NCBI GenBank assembly: GCA_026724425.1
Contig: JAIUCV010000001.1
Span: 2,304,001 to 2,368,000 of the forward strand
DNA: 64,000 nucleotides
Direction of reading: 5' to 3'
Origin: Erythrophleum ivorense
Taxonomy: Eukaryota; Streptophyta; Magnoliopsida; Fabales; Fabaceae
A program made the position numbers and the translations under genes. Numbering within the stretch: position 1 is the first letter of the stretch; each line of letters starts with the position of its first letter. The notes beneath the pieces were generated by a model. The model searched no databases and had not been told where the DNA came from. It saw only the letters and a program-made list of their open reading frames with translations. Positions 1-11,135 of the stretch are shown one piece after another.

Positions 1-464
1 TTGTTAATGCCCCAGAATTCATTCTACCTATTGATTGTCCCCTCACCTTATTCTGTGCCCTGGCTATTGTACTTACTTCTCGACCAATTGTAATCTTAAT
101 TTGCAACCTGAACTGGCGAATGAACTTTGCTTTCTTTTCTTTTGTTGCATGGGGCATTTATTTCTGTTTATTTGGGTGCAGCATTTATTGTGTCTTTTGT
201 CACTGGAAACCCCCCATTCCGCCCAAAGCCCCGAAAATCTATTAATTCTTGGGTCTGCTTATTTTTCACTTATCAACCCGTTTATAGAATATATTTTTAT
301 CTGACTAGTTTGCATTTATTGCTTCAATCTTTTTGGTTCCCTTGGTAGAAGAGTGTGATAGAAAGCTAAGATGCTGAGCTGATCTGTTTGCTGCAATAAC
401 AGCTCTATGAGATCGGCAGTTCCTCTTGAAATGTTGCATTATATTTAAGCGTTGTTATTTGCAG
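1..464 (+). other. intron of the CCH-type copper chaperone gene (3' part)
   Basis: Non-coding DNA ending in a pyrimidine-rich stretch and the acceptor TTATTTGCAG just before the last exon. Much of it is repeated at about 24600-24915 upstream of the CCH pseudogene, so it belongs to the duplicated block. The short reading frames here do not keep one frame between the two copies, so I read the stretch as intron. Confidence 0.75.
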
Positions 465-796
465 GTGTAGAATCATATGACATCAATATGAAGGAACAGA
501 AGGTGACAGTGAAAGGAAATGTACAGCCGGAGGCAGTTTTGCAGACCGTATCCAAGACTGGGAAGAAGACTGCCTTGTGGGAAGCTGAAGCACCTGCTGA
601 GCCAGAAAACAAGCCTTCTGAAACTAAAGCACCAGCTGAGCCTGAAAACAAGCCTTCTGAAACTGCAGCACCAGCTGAGCCTGAAAACAGGCCTTCTGAA
701 ACTGCTGCACCTGCTGAGCCTGAAAACAGGCCTTCTGAAACTGCAGCATCAACTGAGCCTGAAAACAAGCCTTCTGAAACTATAGCTGTGGCCTAG
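465..796 (+). CDS. CCH: copper chaperone CCH (ATX1-like), last exon only
   Basis: Last exon of a cytosolic copper chaperone of the plant CCH/ATX1 family, which binds Cu(I) through an N-terminal MxCxxC loop and hands it to copper-transporting ATPases. The exon starts after the acceptor TTTGCAG at 464 in phase 1; the first codon is GGT with its G in the upstream exon. It reads GVESYDINMKEQKVTVKGN and ends the HMA fold with a QTVSKTGKKT stretch, both strongly family-like. Then comes the plant-specific C-terminal extension, made here of five 13-residue repeats (A-P-A-E-P-E-N-K/R-P-S-E-T-x), ending IAVA and a TAG stop at 794-796. The metal-binding exon lies left of the window; the pseudogene at 24328 shows what it looks like. 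Confidence 0.9.
590..784 (+). repeat. in-frame coding minisatellite, 5 x 39 bp
   Basis: Five head-to-tail 39-bp units encode five 13-residue copies of A-P-A-E-P-E-N-K/R-P-S-E-T-x in the CCH C-terminal tail. Units differ by a few bases (AAC AAG versus AAC AGG; one A-S-T variant). The unit length is a multiple of three, so copy number can change without a frameshift. Confidence 0.9.
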
Positions 797-3700
797 AACA
801 AAACCAGTTGGTTGGTTCAATTCCCGTGTGGAAGTAGTTGGTCTATTAAATGAATCAAGTTAATACTTGGTGAACTTGCAATTAATAACTGTATATCTTG
901 CCATCTGAAGAGTTTGTCATGTGTGCTTATACTCTAATCTAAAGCCACAATAACTTGCTTGATTTCTGTCAAATGTAATGCTGCTGCTGCAGTTAGCCAA
1001 AGAGAGGAAGAAGAGAGAAAAAGAGAAAAGGGGGGGGGGGGGGGGTGTTGGGAATGCTGCTGCTCCAGCATTACCATGAAAGTTATTTGATGAATTGGGT
1101 GCAACTAGCAACTTTTGCTCCAGGCCTAGGTCCACCATGGTAGGCCTAGCCCATGAACATCAGTTATGCAATAAAACATAAGAGAGTTAATAAATAATTT
1201 AATTGTCTAATTTATAGATCCATTTAGTATTTTTCTTTTTGGGCGAACATAAGGGGCCAAAAGGCCAAAACAAATATGACCCACCTAGGATTTTTTTGTA
1301 TATACAACTTAGGCCTCAAGCAGTTTCTTATCATTACCAATGTCACGATGCAAATCTTTGACTGTGACCGATGCATCAGCTAAATTAGCTTAAAACGTTA
1401 GCTTAGCTTAGTAAGTATAAAAAAACACTTTCTCTTGATTATGATAAATCTAAGATCTCAAAATTTGTATCATACTTTCAAAATATATAATTTTTTTTAC
1501 AAAGTTAGTTGTAGTTGTTTAGAATTTGGCAAACTTTCCCTGCAATATTAGTGTTTTACAACTCATACAAATAATCTCAATCTAATAATTAATATTTTTT
1601 CATAAAAGAAAAAAAAGTAAAATGAACTATTCGAATATATTACACTTTTCATACTATACTATTCAAACCAATACTTAGTAATTAGGACATCAAAGGAGTC
1701 CTACATCATCATTATTTAGTAAGAAACACACCTAATATGTTTAAAATGGCATACTAACCTAAAGTATTTTACTTGACTACTTGTTAATTTTTTTAAAAAA
1801 GAAACATAAGGAGTGGAGTGAGTTTACCACAAATTCAATAAGTGCATAAATAACAAGATGCATGGGAGGGGAAACAAGCATATTTGAATTTTGCTCAATC
1901 AAGTGGCATTAATAGAAAAAAAAGAAATATTAGTTCATAATATTAAAAGACAAACAAACAAACAAACAAACAAACAAATAAATGAATAAATAAATAATTT
2001 CATTCAAGTAATGACTAACTTCAGAAAATATAAATTTTAAATATAAACAATAAAAAACTTATTGAATGAATATTATATGAGAGGACATATTATATTACTT
2101 TTCACAATATCATTGCACTTTACTTATTTCTCATTTTAATACCACTGCACTTTTCATATATAAGTGGCACTATATTTTTCTCATTTTACATCTTAGTGCT
2201 ACTTTACTTTTCATATATTAGTGCCATTATACTTTTGTTATTTTATAATTTCATAGTGTTACTATGCTATTTGTCACATCTCATAGTACTTTGGCACATT
2301 TTATTACATTTCAATTTAATTAAGTACATCCAAACCATTACTTTGTTAATGGTTACAAAGTTCATACTATATCTCATCTAATATTTTTTAAAAAAAATAT
2401 AATTTAGATTAATAATAGGATCTAAAGAGGTGTAGATGATTTAACTTTAAAAACATTGTCAAAGGAAAAATGTCTCCATAAATATCACACTAAGCATGTC
2501 ATATTATTCGACGTGAGACTTAAGTTTTCAAATTTTATAAATAACACTTAGCATCTCATATTATTTAATGTAAGACTTACATTTTCATAGCGCAGTCAAA
2601 AAGGAAAAAAATACTTTCCTTAAGTGTCATACTGAGCATAAATAATTTGGAAAAATTATTACAAAAATTCAAATTTAATTAAAGAAGTAATTTAAAAATA
2701 TATTAAACCAAAAAAATAAATAAATTTAATTTATATAAATAAATCTCATTATGGACATAAAAATACTTTATCAGAAATATAAGATAACAAAAATGATTAG
2801 CCATTCTTATCGCTTTACTTCTAAAAACACTATTACTTTTCAAATAATATAAATAAATATTATATCATAAACAAATAAATAATAAAATAATACTAGAAAT
2901 AAAAATAATTCAAAGATATATATATGTTATAATTACCAATTAATTAAAAAAATCAACTTTCAGAAAATTATATAAGTAAAATTACCAATTATATATATAT
3001 AATTACCAATTATATGTGTGTGTGTGTGTAATTACCAGTTAATTAGTATACAAGAAAAATTAAAATATAAAAAATATTATATAAAATAACTAAATGAGAC
3101 AATTTACATAAAAAGTAAATGGTATCAAGAAAAATTAAGAGTTTCATTATCATTTACACTTTGCATCTATGAGAACATCCTTATATCATACATTCATAAA
3201 TTTTATCCTTATTTATCATATATTTTAAAATTGAAGATTTTCAAAAAATTAAGATTTTCTTCTTCATAGGAGTGGAATAAGAATTATTTAAAATAATATT
3301 TGAGAAAAAAAAAAAATCAAAATGCAAACGAAAGATACCACCTTACAATTTATATATTCACCAACAAGAACGAACGATATAGGTTTCTCTTATTGATCTA
3401 AGGCACAATACCCTAAACCTTATAATATTAATTTGGCCAATTGCAAATTATAATAACTAAAACTTCATATTTAATATAAATTCTCCGTCATCATTATTAA
3501 TCTTAAATTTAGATTTTTTTAAAATTAATCTTCTATAATTTAAATTGAGGTTAAAAATTACCTTATTAAGTAGGGAATTGAAGAATAAATACGTTAATTT
3601 TGCATTTTAAAGCTTAAAACCAAAATCCTCAAATTCTAACTTCATGAATGGCCAAATTTGAGAGAAGAAAAATCTAGAGGTTTTAACCCAAAAAGATGCA

Positions 3701-4378
3701 AATAAAGCAATCATGACACTATTCTCTCTTGGGAATGGAAGACGCTGCATTTGATGAAAGAAGTATGTTATTATGGGTTCATGTACAATGGTGTTGCACT
3801 TTGGTTGGAAGAAGAATGTTAACGAGGCTTTGTATACAGTAGTAGATGAGAAGTGTGATGTGCTGTTAAGAGATTGGGAAAGAAAAAAAAAGAAAAGAAA
3901 AGAAAAGAAAAGAAAGGAAACTAGATTTTCTCTTATTTGGATCAAAATAAAATATAAGAAAAATTATTTTGAGGCTTAAGTATTTAAATAAAATCTTATA
4001 AATATTTGAGTTTAATAAGGACAATCTATTTGGAGATTTCAAGATATAAAATAATTCTATTAGATACAAGACAAATATACAAATAATTTTATAAGATAAT
4101 TTTTAAAATTTTAAATTTAATTCAAATTAATTAGTTAATATTTTCTATTATAAGATAATTTATTTAGTATTAATAAATTATTTCTAACTAGTTGCTTTCC
4201 CTTGCAAATTGCAGGGTCAGAAGGAGAAAAAAAAATTGTGAACAATATATGTCCGTACATATACAATATATGTCCGTACGTATATGAACACAAAAATGAT
4301 GGTTGACATATAGTTCTGTGTGGAGTTGCACTGTAGATATCTACAGTACAGCTTATCCAAACTTTATATATTAAATAA

Positions 4379-4416
<38 letters not shown>

Positions 4417-4440
4417 CCTTTTTTTGGGTTATTACAACCA
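797..4440. other. AT-rich intergenic region, no gene seen
   Basis: Follows the CCH stop codon. It contains simple repeats: a run of 16 G at 1030-1045, a CAAA array at about 1950-1979, a GT run at about 3013-3029 and a TTA array. No reading frame resembles a known family. Bases about 1170-1345 match 27230-27345 of copy B; about 1346-4440 has no partner there. Confidence 0.6.
4381..4411. repeat. (TTA)n microsatellite
   Basis: About ten uninterrupted TTA units. Confidence 0.9.
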
Positions 4441-4997
4441 ATATATGTGCAAATGAGTGTCTTAATAACATGATGTTAAATTTTCATTTTTCTTTTTAAT
4501 TTTATGTTATGTTATTTATTTTTTTAAAAATATTTTCTCTCAAGAACTATGTCTAGTTTACTAGTTAGATGATAATGGAGATTAATTACTCATTATGTGA
4601 TTTTTGAAGATGGGCTAAATTGTGTAACACGGATTGTGGAGTTCATAAGCCTCATCTTTGTCACTACTATCTTCCATACTGTACAGGAAAGTCTTCAATA
4701 TTCAATCAACAAAAACCTCAAATCTATCAATGGTGGCCTATCGGATAGGAGAAAAGTTCAATCTACAATCAAAGCTAGCTTTTTGTGGTCATTTAGCATG
4801 CCATTCTTCTTGCAGGGAAAAAGTTGATGAAGTGGGAAAAAAGAAGTGGAATTTATTTAGGCAATATCTCCATGAGTGATTTATTTGTCATACAATTTGA
4901 GGTCTTTACTTAACAAATCTAATATCATGACTTGCTAGAAACCTGTTATATATTCAATAGAAATACATATAGCAAGATATCAATTACATACAATATT
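4441..4997. other. 3' flank of ankyrin-PGG copy A
   Basis: Lies just downstream of the - strand stop codon at 4998 and matches about 27350-27932 of copy B, but with shifted frames and scattered indels, so it is conserved by duplication and not as protein. It probably includes the 3' UTR. Confidence 0.55.
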
Positions 4998-5609
4998 TCA
5001 TAACCACAACTTCACATTCCTTTTGAAGATGCCTGGACCATAAGTAGAAGAAACCATCTGAACAAGAAGAGGGAATTGTAATAACACAAAGAGCGTTACT
5101 GGAACACTAGCAAGCATAATTATAGGAAGAAAAGACATTGAGTATGTATGCTGTAGCATGATAAGAATGCAAGAAGAAAAAGCTACCATCATAGTTACAA
5201 TGGACAAAAAAAGTGTAGAAAGGCCTATAATCAACTTTGTAGGTAAGGATTTGAGGAAATCTTCTTCTGCATAACGTGAGGTAAGGATTCCTAGAAACAT
5301 TAGCACAGAGGTTGAAGAAGAAAACAACGACAATGCATCTGAGATTATGAAAATTGCAAATAAATTTTCTTTCAAGAATATTGGGTATCCAAAATCTTGA
5401 TTGTTTCCTCCGGGAACAGTAAAGGCCGCAGCAAACATGATAGTGACAACTAGAGCACCAACAACAGAACAAGAAGATGCTGTATCTTTCATCCATTTCT
5501 CTCCTTTCATCCTTAAATCTTCGTGGCTCTCTTTGAATATGTCTTCAGGTTGCATTTGATCATTATTTTTAAGTTCCTTAAATCCAGGAGGTACCACACT
5601 CTCCACCTC
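4998..5609 (-). CDS. ankyrin-PGG copy A, exon 7 (PGG domain, four membrane segments)
   Basis: 612 nt including the stop, beginning after acceptor ATGCAG with EVESVVPPGFKE. It carries the PGG domain: the EKWMKDTASSCSVVGALVVT stretch, then FTVPGGNNQ. Hydrophobic helices are near VVGALVVTIMFAAAF, LFAIFIISDALSLF, LIIGLSTLFLSIVTMMVAF and LASVPVTLFVLLQFPLLV. It is 95% or so identical by eye to the copy-B exon at 28544-27933, with no frame change. The short reading frame 5107-5496 is a shadow. Confidence 0.9.
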   Translation of the reverse strand, partial: EVESVVPPGFKELKNNDQMQPEDIFKESHEDLRMKGEKWMKDTASSCSVVGALVVTIMFAAAFTVPGGNNQDFGYPIFLKENLFAIFIISDALSLFSSSTSVLMFLGILTSRYAEEDFLKSLPTKLIIGLSTLFLSIVTMMVAFSSCILIMLQHTYSMSFLPIIMLASVPVTLFVLLQFPLLVQMVSSTYGPGIFKRNVKLWL

Positions 5610-6374
5610 CTGCATTTATTTTTAAAAAGAAGGAATTATTTAATATTGACTAAACTGCTACAGTTTTCTAATAATTGATGTGTGTGCTTGAGCAAGTAGC
5701 GAGGACGCTTAACGAGTCATACAAAGAAAGCATCATGTAGGAAACAAAAGCATGACACTTGCCTTCATTTGGTTAAAAGAGGATTGACTCATGATTTGCA
5801 CTGCTGAATATATGCTAGTATTTTCCTAGGAATAATATAAATGTCTGTGATGTGTTGAAAGGAAACGAATGAGAAGTTTATTTATCTCATATATTAATTT
5901 TTTTATGACATCTTACTATAAAGCTAACACTTTCATTATGGGCTTTTATTTACATTAAAAAAAGGGAGTTATTTAATAATATAAAATTGTTTTACTTTTT
6001 CACATACATAATCATCATCGGATGTTCAAGTATGTGTTTATGCACGAAGAGGGAATAAATTGTTCCTTTTTTGTGTGTTACTTTCTTTTAATATTGTTCA
6101 ACAACCCAGTTCTCATTAATTATCTTTTTATAATTTATTGTAAGATTTTAGGATGACCAAAATTTTTTTGGAGATAAAATTGTCACTCTTGGCGAGTCTA
6201 AAATTTCCAGTCAATGATTTGCTTCAAATAATATATTAGACTTTTCATAACGAACATATATATATTTTTTAACGTAGTGTTATATATATATATATATATA
6301 TATATCATTTCACTGATTAATATCCCTACGAGATTATGACCCCAAAAGAAAAAAAATGCATGCTTTTTCCTAAC

Positions 6375-6808
6375 CTTGAACCATTGTATTTCTCTTTGCA
6401 TTTGTAAGGCAGGTCCCGGGATGCGGTTAAGTTGGAAAGAAGGAGCCAGCTTGCCTGCCACATGTAGTAAGGTATTTCCATCATCATCTGTGTTAGATGT
6501 TAGAGAATCCTTGAAGCGATACCCATGGATGAGGTTGAAAACTTTAGCTTGACGATATTCAATAGCATAGAAGAAAGTGTTCCAATTTGAGTTTGTCGAA
6601 TGGAGCATGATTAAGTGTGGATATGCTTTTGTTACTTGCACCACAAATTCAACATTTCCCTCTCTAGCTGCACAAAATAGTGCTTCTAAAACGACGTCTT
6701 TCGCGTCTTGTTCCTTTGTAACTAGAAAAGAGATATTCCTACAAAGTAGGCTTAGAATTTGAGCTGCTCGTACATGTAGCAACTTCCGTTCACATATTTC
6801 TTTCACTC
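6375..6808 (-). CDS. ankyrin-PGG copy A, exon 6 (second ankyrin block)
   Basis: 434 nt between acceptor AATGTAG and donor CAAG|GTTAG. It reads VKEICERKLLHVRAAQILSL, then ankyrin-like helices (ALFCAAREGNVEFVVQVTKA; GNTLLHVAGKLAP) and ends QREIQWFK on a codon boundary, joining directly to E-V-E-S-V of exon 7. Copy B differs by one deleted codon. Confidence 0.88.
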
Positions 6809-6906
6809 CTACATTGGTAGCTCATAAATATAACTTGAATGTATGAGAATATGAAAGTTAATTAAAAGTATCAAATTTTTGGAAAAGGTCAGAATCTGAT
6901 ATATAC

Positions 6907-6986
6907 CTAACAAATTATAAGCATTGGACGTGAACCTACGTAGTAGACCAAGCCCTGTTGCAAAACAAGTGTAAGCCTAAGGATTT
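6907..6986 (-). pseudogene. ankyrin-PGG copy A, exon 5 remnant with nonsense codon
   Basis: Reads AYTCFATGLGLLRRFTSNAY and ends TTG TTA G before donor GTATAT. In copy B the preceding residues are N-P-W; here W is TAG at 6979-6977. The 5' part of the exon is split off by the insertion at 6987-7091, and the acceptor beyond it reads AT instead of AG. Confidence 0.85.
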
Positions 6987-7091
6987 ACATGGTATGTGCT
7001 CTACATAAAAAAAATTTTCCTACCAAAGTGTTCATGATATATTGATACAAACAATACTTTATAAACTTCTACTCATCATTAACCACGATTT
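6987..7091. other. 105-bp insertion in exon 5 with 5-bp duplication
   Basis: Copy B runs straight through this site. Copy A has 100 extra bases plus a repeated GATTT (6982-6986 and 7087-7091), which looks like a target-site duplication. The insert has no clear terminal inverted repeat and no coding content. Confidence 0.7.
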
Positions 7092-8314
7092 TGAATGATA
7101 AAAAATAAGTTTCAATGGTACTCATATATATTTATGGGCAGGGATTATTCATTAAGTAAATATTTAATTATTTGGGGTAAAGTTATATATGATCAAGGAT
7201 TACAAAGTTTAATTAGTTTGCCATTTAATTTTACTTTGCCACAAGTCATTGGAGAAACATATGAGAAACAGTCGTGCTCACATAGACTTGGCTGACAGGT
7301 GCATGCTAATTAGTGACTACAGTGATCACTTAAATTCGTTGACGTGTTTTTGTTATTTGTTTTTTTTTTTCTCCTTATCCTATTCGTTTTCAAAAAAACT
7401 TTTTTTTGCCAGTATTTTCATAATAAGAATCATGTTATCATAGCCACTAATAATATTTATGAATTAATAAATAAATTATAAAATTTCAAATTATTCCCAA
7501 TATCAATAAAATATGTACTATCATACTCTAACGTAATTTTCAATTCACTCGTGTTAAAACTCATAGTAATCTTCTATCACAAAAACCAAAATGAAAAGTA
7601 AGGAAAAAAATATATTACCACAAATAATCTTTATAATAAATAAATTTTCATATTAATAAAATATGTTCTATTATATTTTAATAAAATTTGACATAATTTA
7701 ATTCAATTGACTTATTTTTAGATTATTTTTATTATAGTTATATTTTATTATTATAATAGAATAAAATACAAGTGAACTTCCATACACTTTTTGAGAGCGA
7801 TGATGATGAATAAATAAACTATTATTTCTTATAACAATTTATTTTATAAATTGAAACTTCAATGAAAATGAGTGATTTGAAATCAAATTACATTAAAAAT
7901 TTATTTTAGTTAACATAGTAATATTTTATTGGATATTGAAAACAATTTGAACGTTTATAATTTTTTTCTTTATTCATCTACATTATTATTGGCCATTATA
8001 GCAGGGTTCTTATTATTTTCATACTTTTAAGTTTTATATGAAAATAATGTTATATGAAAATAATGGCCAAAAGAACGTTCCAATTGAAAATGAATGGGAT
8101 AAACACCCAAAAAAATAAGATAAATATGCATTAGGAGTCCGTATAATCACTAGTCACAAGTTCATTATTCAAAGGTAAAAGACTATAATGCTGAATTTGG
8201 ACTCACACTTGTGTCCATGTCAACACTACTCTAAGAGAAAAAAAAGTTATACTTGAAGACTACTTGATTATATAACCCTAAAGTAAAACTAGGTTTGGAT
8301 ATATCTAAATTTAC

Positions 8315-8392
8315 CTTGAACTCTTTTACTTTCACTCTTCTGTTGAATGTCTACACGAACAAAATTGGTTGTGGTTGATGGTATATGTATAT
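8315..8392 (-). CDS. ankyrin-PGG copy A, exon 4
   Basis: 78-nt exon too short for frame scans, found by matching copy B. Acceptor CTAG, donor TTCAAG|GTAAAT, phase 1 at both ends. It encodes N-I-H-I-P-S-T-T-T-N-F-V-R-V-D-I-Q-Q-K-S then ESKRVQ. The copy-B partner at 31342-31265 has the same length and frame. Confidence 0.85.
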
Positions 8393-8901
8393 CTAGCACC
8401 AAAAAAGAGATGAAAGAAATACAAGAACTGAGGTTCATTAAATTAAAAAAATAAATAAATAAGAAAAATGGGAAACTTATTCAATTTTTTCAGAGAATAT
8501 TTTACCTGTTTAATCCTGATTAGTTAAGAGATACATTCAAACCATCCCCCCCCCCCCAAAACACACGTCTCCAACATTTCTGGTAATAAATAGTAAATTT
8601 CATAAATAAAAAAAACAAGGCCTAATTATCCTCGTTTAATTTCAGTCTCTCTCTCTCTGTCTCTAACACACACACACACCCATCTTCAACATTTTTGGTA
8701 ATACAAACTCTAGTAGAAAAACGGTGCAATTTGCACAGAATAGTACTGATCCTCTAATTCACAAAAGCACGGAAGTTGCTTTCCTCTATCTATCTATTTT
8801 CACCATTATAATGCAGCCTTATTGTATTATATAATTAAAAGAGCATATAATATGTAATGAAAAATAAGAAAGATACTTGAAAGGCAAATAATAATACTCA
8901 C

Positions 8902-9051
8902 TCTTATAAATCCATCGTTTCCAAAACACCAGTTGACTTTCACTGAAAAATGCAGAAGGCATGCTGGCAATACCCAAAATTGGTCCCCACCCTGCGTTAG
9001 TTGTTGCAAAAAGCAATTCTTCACATCGTTGAAGCAGATCCAGAGCAACAT
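8902..9051 (-). CDS. ankyrin-PGG copy A, exon 3
   Basis: 150 nt, phase 1 at both ends; acceptor GATTAG, donor AAGA|GTGAGT. Encodes DVALDLLQRCEELLFAT, then NAGWGPILGIASMPSAFFSE and LVFWKRWIYK. The frame is open here; the copy-B partner has TAG in place of the W of AGWG. Confidence 0.87.
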
Positions 9052-9348
9052 CTAATCATCATATATAATCAAAACATGAGATGCAATCAAAGCAATTCTT
9101 TGATGATCTAATGGTGTGTTTGGAAACTCAATGACAAACTACGTTTGTGTAAAAGTAACATTTTGTTACTTAAAAAAAAATGTGATTTTGGAGGCCGCCA
9201 CCGAATTTCTAAACACGCACTAAGTGACACCGCTATGAGTGTATATATACTGTTTTGTTAATAGAGTTATCAACTGTTGGATTTTTTTTAATTTTTTAAA
9301 AATTAATTTTCAATATAATGCAATGTAGAACTAGTTAGGCTTAATTAC

Positions 9349-9843
9349 CAAGATCTCTTGTGGCGAAACATTGTTTGAGAAGGACAGAACCGTGAGGGCC
9401 TTTTTCTGGTTTGAGTGATTCCAATGGGGTGACAGAGTATAAATAACGCGCCATTTCTTTGTTTCTAGGATGTACAAAAGCTAATGTAACAGGAAGTGAT
9501 ATATTTTGGTATGATGAAATACCAAGTGCGTTTTTATTTTTATTCACTATGCATTTTACAACTTGAGTGTCTCCACCAAATCGTGCAGCAAGTGCGAGTG
9601 GTGTCCAGCCATAAGCATCAACTATTTCAAGGCTTTGCGGGGGGACTAATCTCACCAATTCCTCTACTATATTTACATGCCCAAATATTGCAACCTCATG
9701 GAGGACTGTTCTGCCTGAAGAAGGAAACTTTGCAGTCAAGGCACTTGGGTGTTTATCAAGGAATTCTTTTATAGCAACCCATTTGCTATCACATACATGC
9801 TTGTACAAATCTGCCATATTAAAATCTACTTGCCCTTCCATCA
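9349..9843 (-). CDS. ankyrin-PGG copy A, exon 2 (first ankyrin block)
   Basis: 495 nt from acceptor ATTACAG to donor CTTG|GTAATT. After VMEGQVDFNMADLYKHVCDS come ankyrin repeats with the typical hairpin words GRTVLHEVAIFGHVNIVEEL, DAYGWTPLALAARFGG and LPVTLAFVHPRNKEMARYLY. It joins exon 1 in phase (split codon GTG). Confidence 0.9.
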
Positions 9844-10552
9844 CTGTAATCACCAATTAATTAATGTATCAAGACCATATATACTTACGTGAATCATATG
9901 TTTGACAAGATTAATTATACTTATCATTACCATATACCAAAGAGAAAAAGACAAAAGTTTGTATAAATTAAATTGCAAAATTTATAATGCATCATCTATT
10001 GGGATTCAAAAGCGTTCAATTTACATAGACTCGTCAGTAAGTGTTTGGTATGCTTGATTCCTAGAGTTTTACTAAATAAAAATTGTTTTTGACTCATATA
10101 TACATGCATGAATGTCGTATATATAATTAAGGGAAAAGATATGGAGAGATTAACCTTCTAAAATGTTAAATTCTTCACCGTCCCATCGTGCTTCAAGATA
10201 TGTGAGTGATCATAAAATATTATTTTTTTCAAATTTCAAGATCATTGTTCTAATCTCGAGACTATATCATGGTGTAGAGCTCTATAATTAATTTGTTTGA
10301 CAAAATTAATTATACTCACCGTTATCATATACCAAAAAACAAAAAGCAAAAATTTATATGAACTTAATTACAAAATTTATAAAGCATAATTTATTATAAA
10401 TCAAAAGCACATAAAATAATTCACTATTCTTTTCTTCAGAGTTGATCAAACTCTCAATAAAATTGCCCTTGAAATGATTAGATTTCTAGAATACATTCTG
10501 ACATTGAAAAGAGAGGAAAGGGCAAAAATTGAGTTTAGTATAGGGTACTGAC

Positions 10553-10934
10553 CTTGCTGTGGAGACTTTGGCTGTGGCTGCTCTGACTCTGACTCTGGCT
10601 CTAGCTTTGGCTCAGGCATTGGTGGGTTGTAGGTATATTTGAGAGTATCCCATGCAACCTTGGCTTCAGAGACTCCTTTTATATGAGAGAAAGAGTGAGG
10701 CCCACATGAGATGTGAATAACATGTAATGCAGCAGCATTCTTTCTTCTCCATCTCACAAAATCTTTGTTATGAACTTTGTTTTCAGGTGGTTTTGTATTG
10801 TTCCCATCAATCACTTCCCACAGATCTCGGGCTATCAAATAGTTTTTAATCCATTCAAACCATTCCTCATGGTTTTCTTTCGTAAGTGGTTCTGCAACTA
10901 TATCGTTGTACACGCGCTTCCCATTTCCACCCAT
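10553..10934 (-). CDS. ankyrin-PGG copy A, exon 1 (gag-like N-terminal module)
   Basis: 382 nt from ATG (10934-10932) to donor CAAG|GTCAGT. It resembles the DUF4219/UBN2 gag-type domain of copia elements: TKENHEEWFEWIKNYLIARD, LWEVIDG, then WRRKNAAALHVIHISCG and EAKVAWDTLKYTY. The tail is rich in P, E, S and Q (PEPKLEPESESEQPQPK). The start is chosen because a GT-AG 5' UTR intron ends 16 nt upstream of it. Confidence 0.88.
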
Positions 10935-11135
10935 ACCTCCTTAATTAATCTGCAATATATATATATATATATATATTGGCAATGCAAACGCTCATTAGCT
11001 CAATTTAGTACATAGGGTGTTGGGTTCAAAACTTCATATTTTAGCAATTAACAACTTCTTGATAACTAGACTCTCAATCATTGGGAAAAGAAATTAAATA
11101 TTGCATTGAAGAAACCGAAGATCATTTGCACTTAC

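Larger units (their letters stand above)
4998..10934 (-). pseudogene. ankyrin-repeat PGG-domain membrane protein, ITN1/ACD6-like, copy A (one ruined exon)
   Basis: Family role (known): plasma-membrane or endomembrane ankyrin proteins linked to stress and defence signalling. Seven coding exons on the - strand join in phase with GT-AG borders (10934-10553, 9843-9349, 9051-8902, 8392-8315, exon 5 remnant ending 6907, 6808-6375, 5609-4998). Counting exon 5 at its copy-B length, they give 747 residues. Order: gag-like DUF4219/UBN2-type module (about 1-115), ankyrin repeats (about 130-275), linker with ALDLLQRCEELL, second ankyrin block (about 415-520), then the PGG domain (GEKWMKDTASSCSVVG, FTVPGG) with four hydrophobic segments. 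Exon 5 is dead: acceptor AG lost, 105-bp insertion, TGG to TAG at 6979-6977. It is symmetric (93 nt), so skipping it would keep a 716-residue frame; the locus may therefore still make protein. Confidence 0.8.

Noticed and set aside
35..348. Overlapping frames at 35-304 and 127-348, and similar ones at 24549-24853
   Set aside because: They lie in the CCH intron in both copies; the frame that stays open differs between copies.
445..768. Minus-strand frame of 107 codons with repeats
   Set aside because: Antisense shadow of the CCH tail repeats; a repeat of 39 bp stays open in several frames.
4597..4879. Plus-strand frames downstream of the PGG exon
   Set aside because: Matching copy-B sequence has indels that shift the frame, so no protein is conserved.
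5107..5496. 129-codon frame on the minus strand, also at 28042-28431
   Set aside because: Alternative frame of the PGG exon; same length in both copies only because the exon is so well conserved.
9496..9774. 92-codon plus-strand frame, also at 32924-33202
   Set aside because: Antisense shadow of ankyrin exon 2.
10991..11035. tRNA-like words TAGCTCAATTTAGTACA and GGGTTCAAAACTTC
   Set aside because: Box spacing is too short and no cloverleaf can be drawn; not a tRNA gene, at best a SINE trace.
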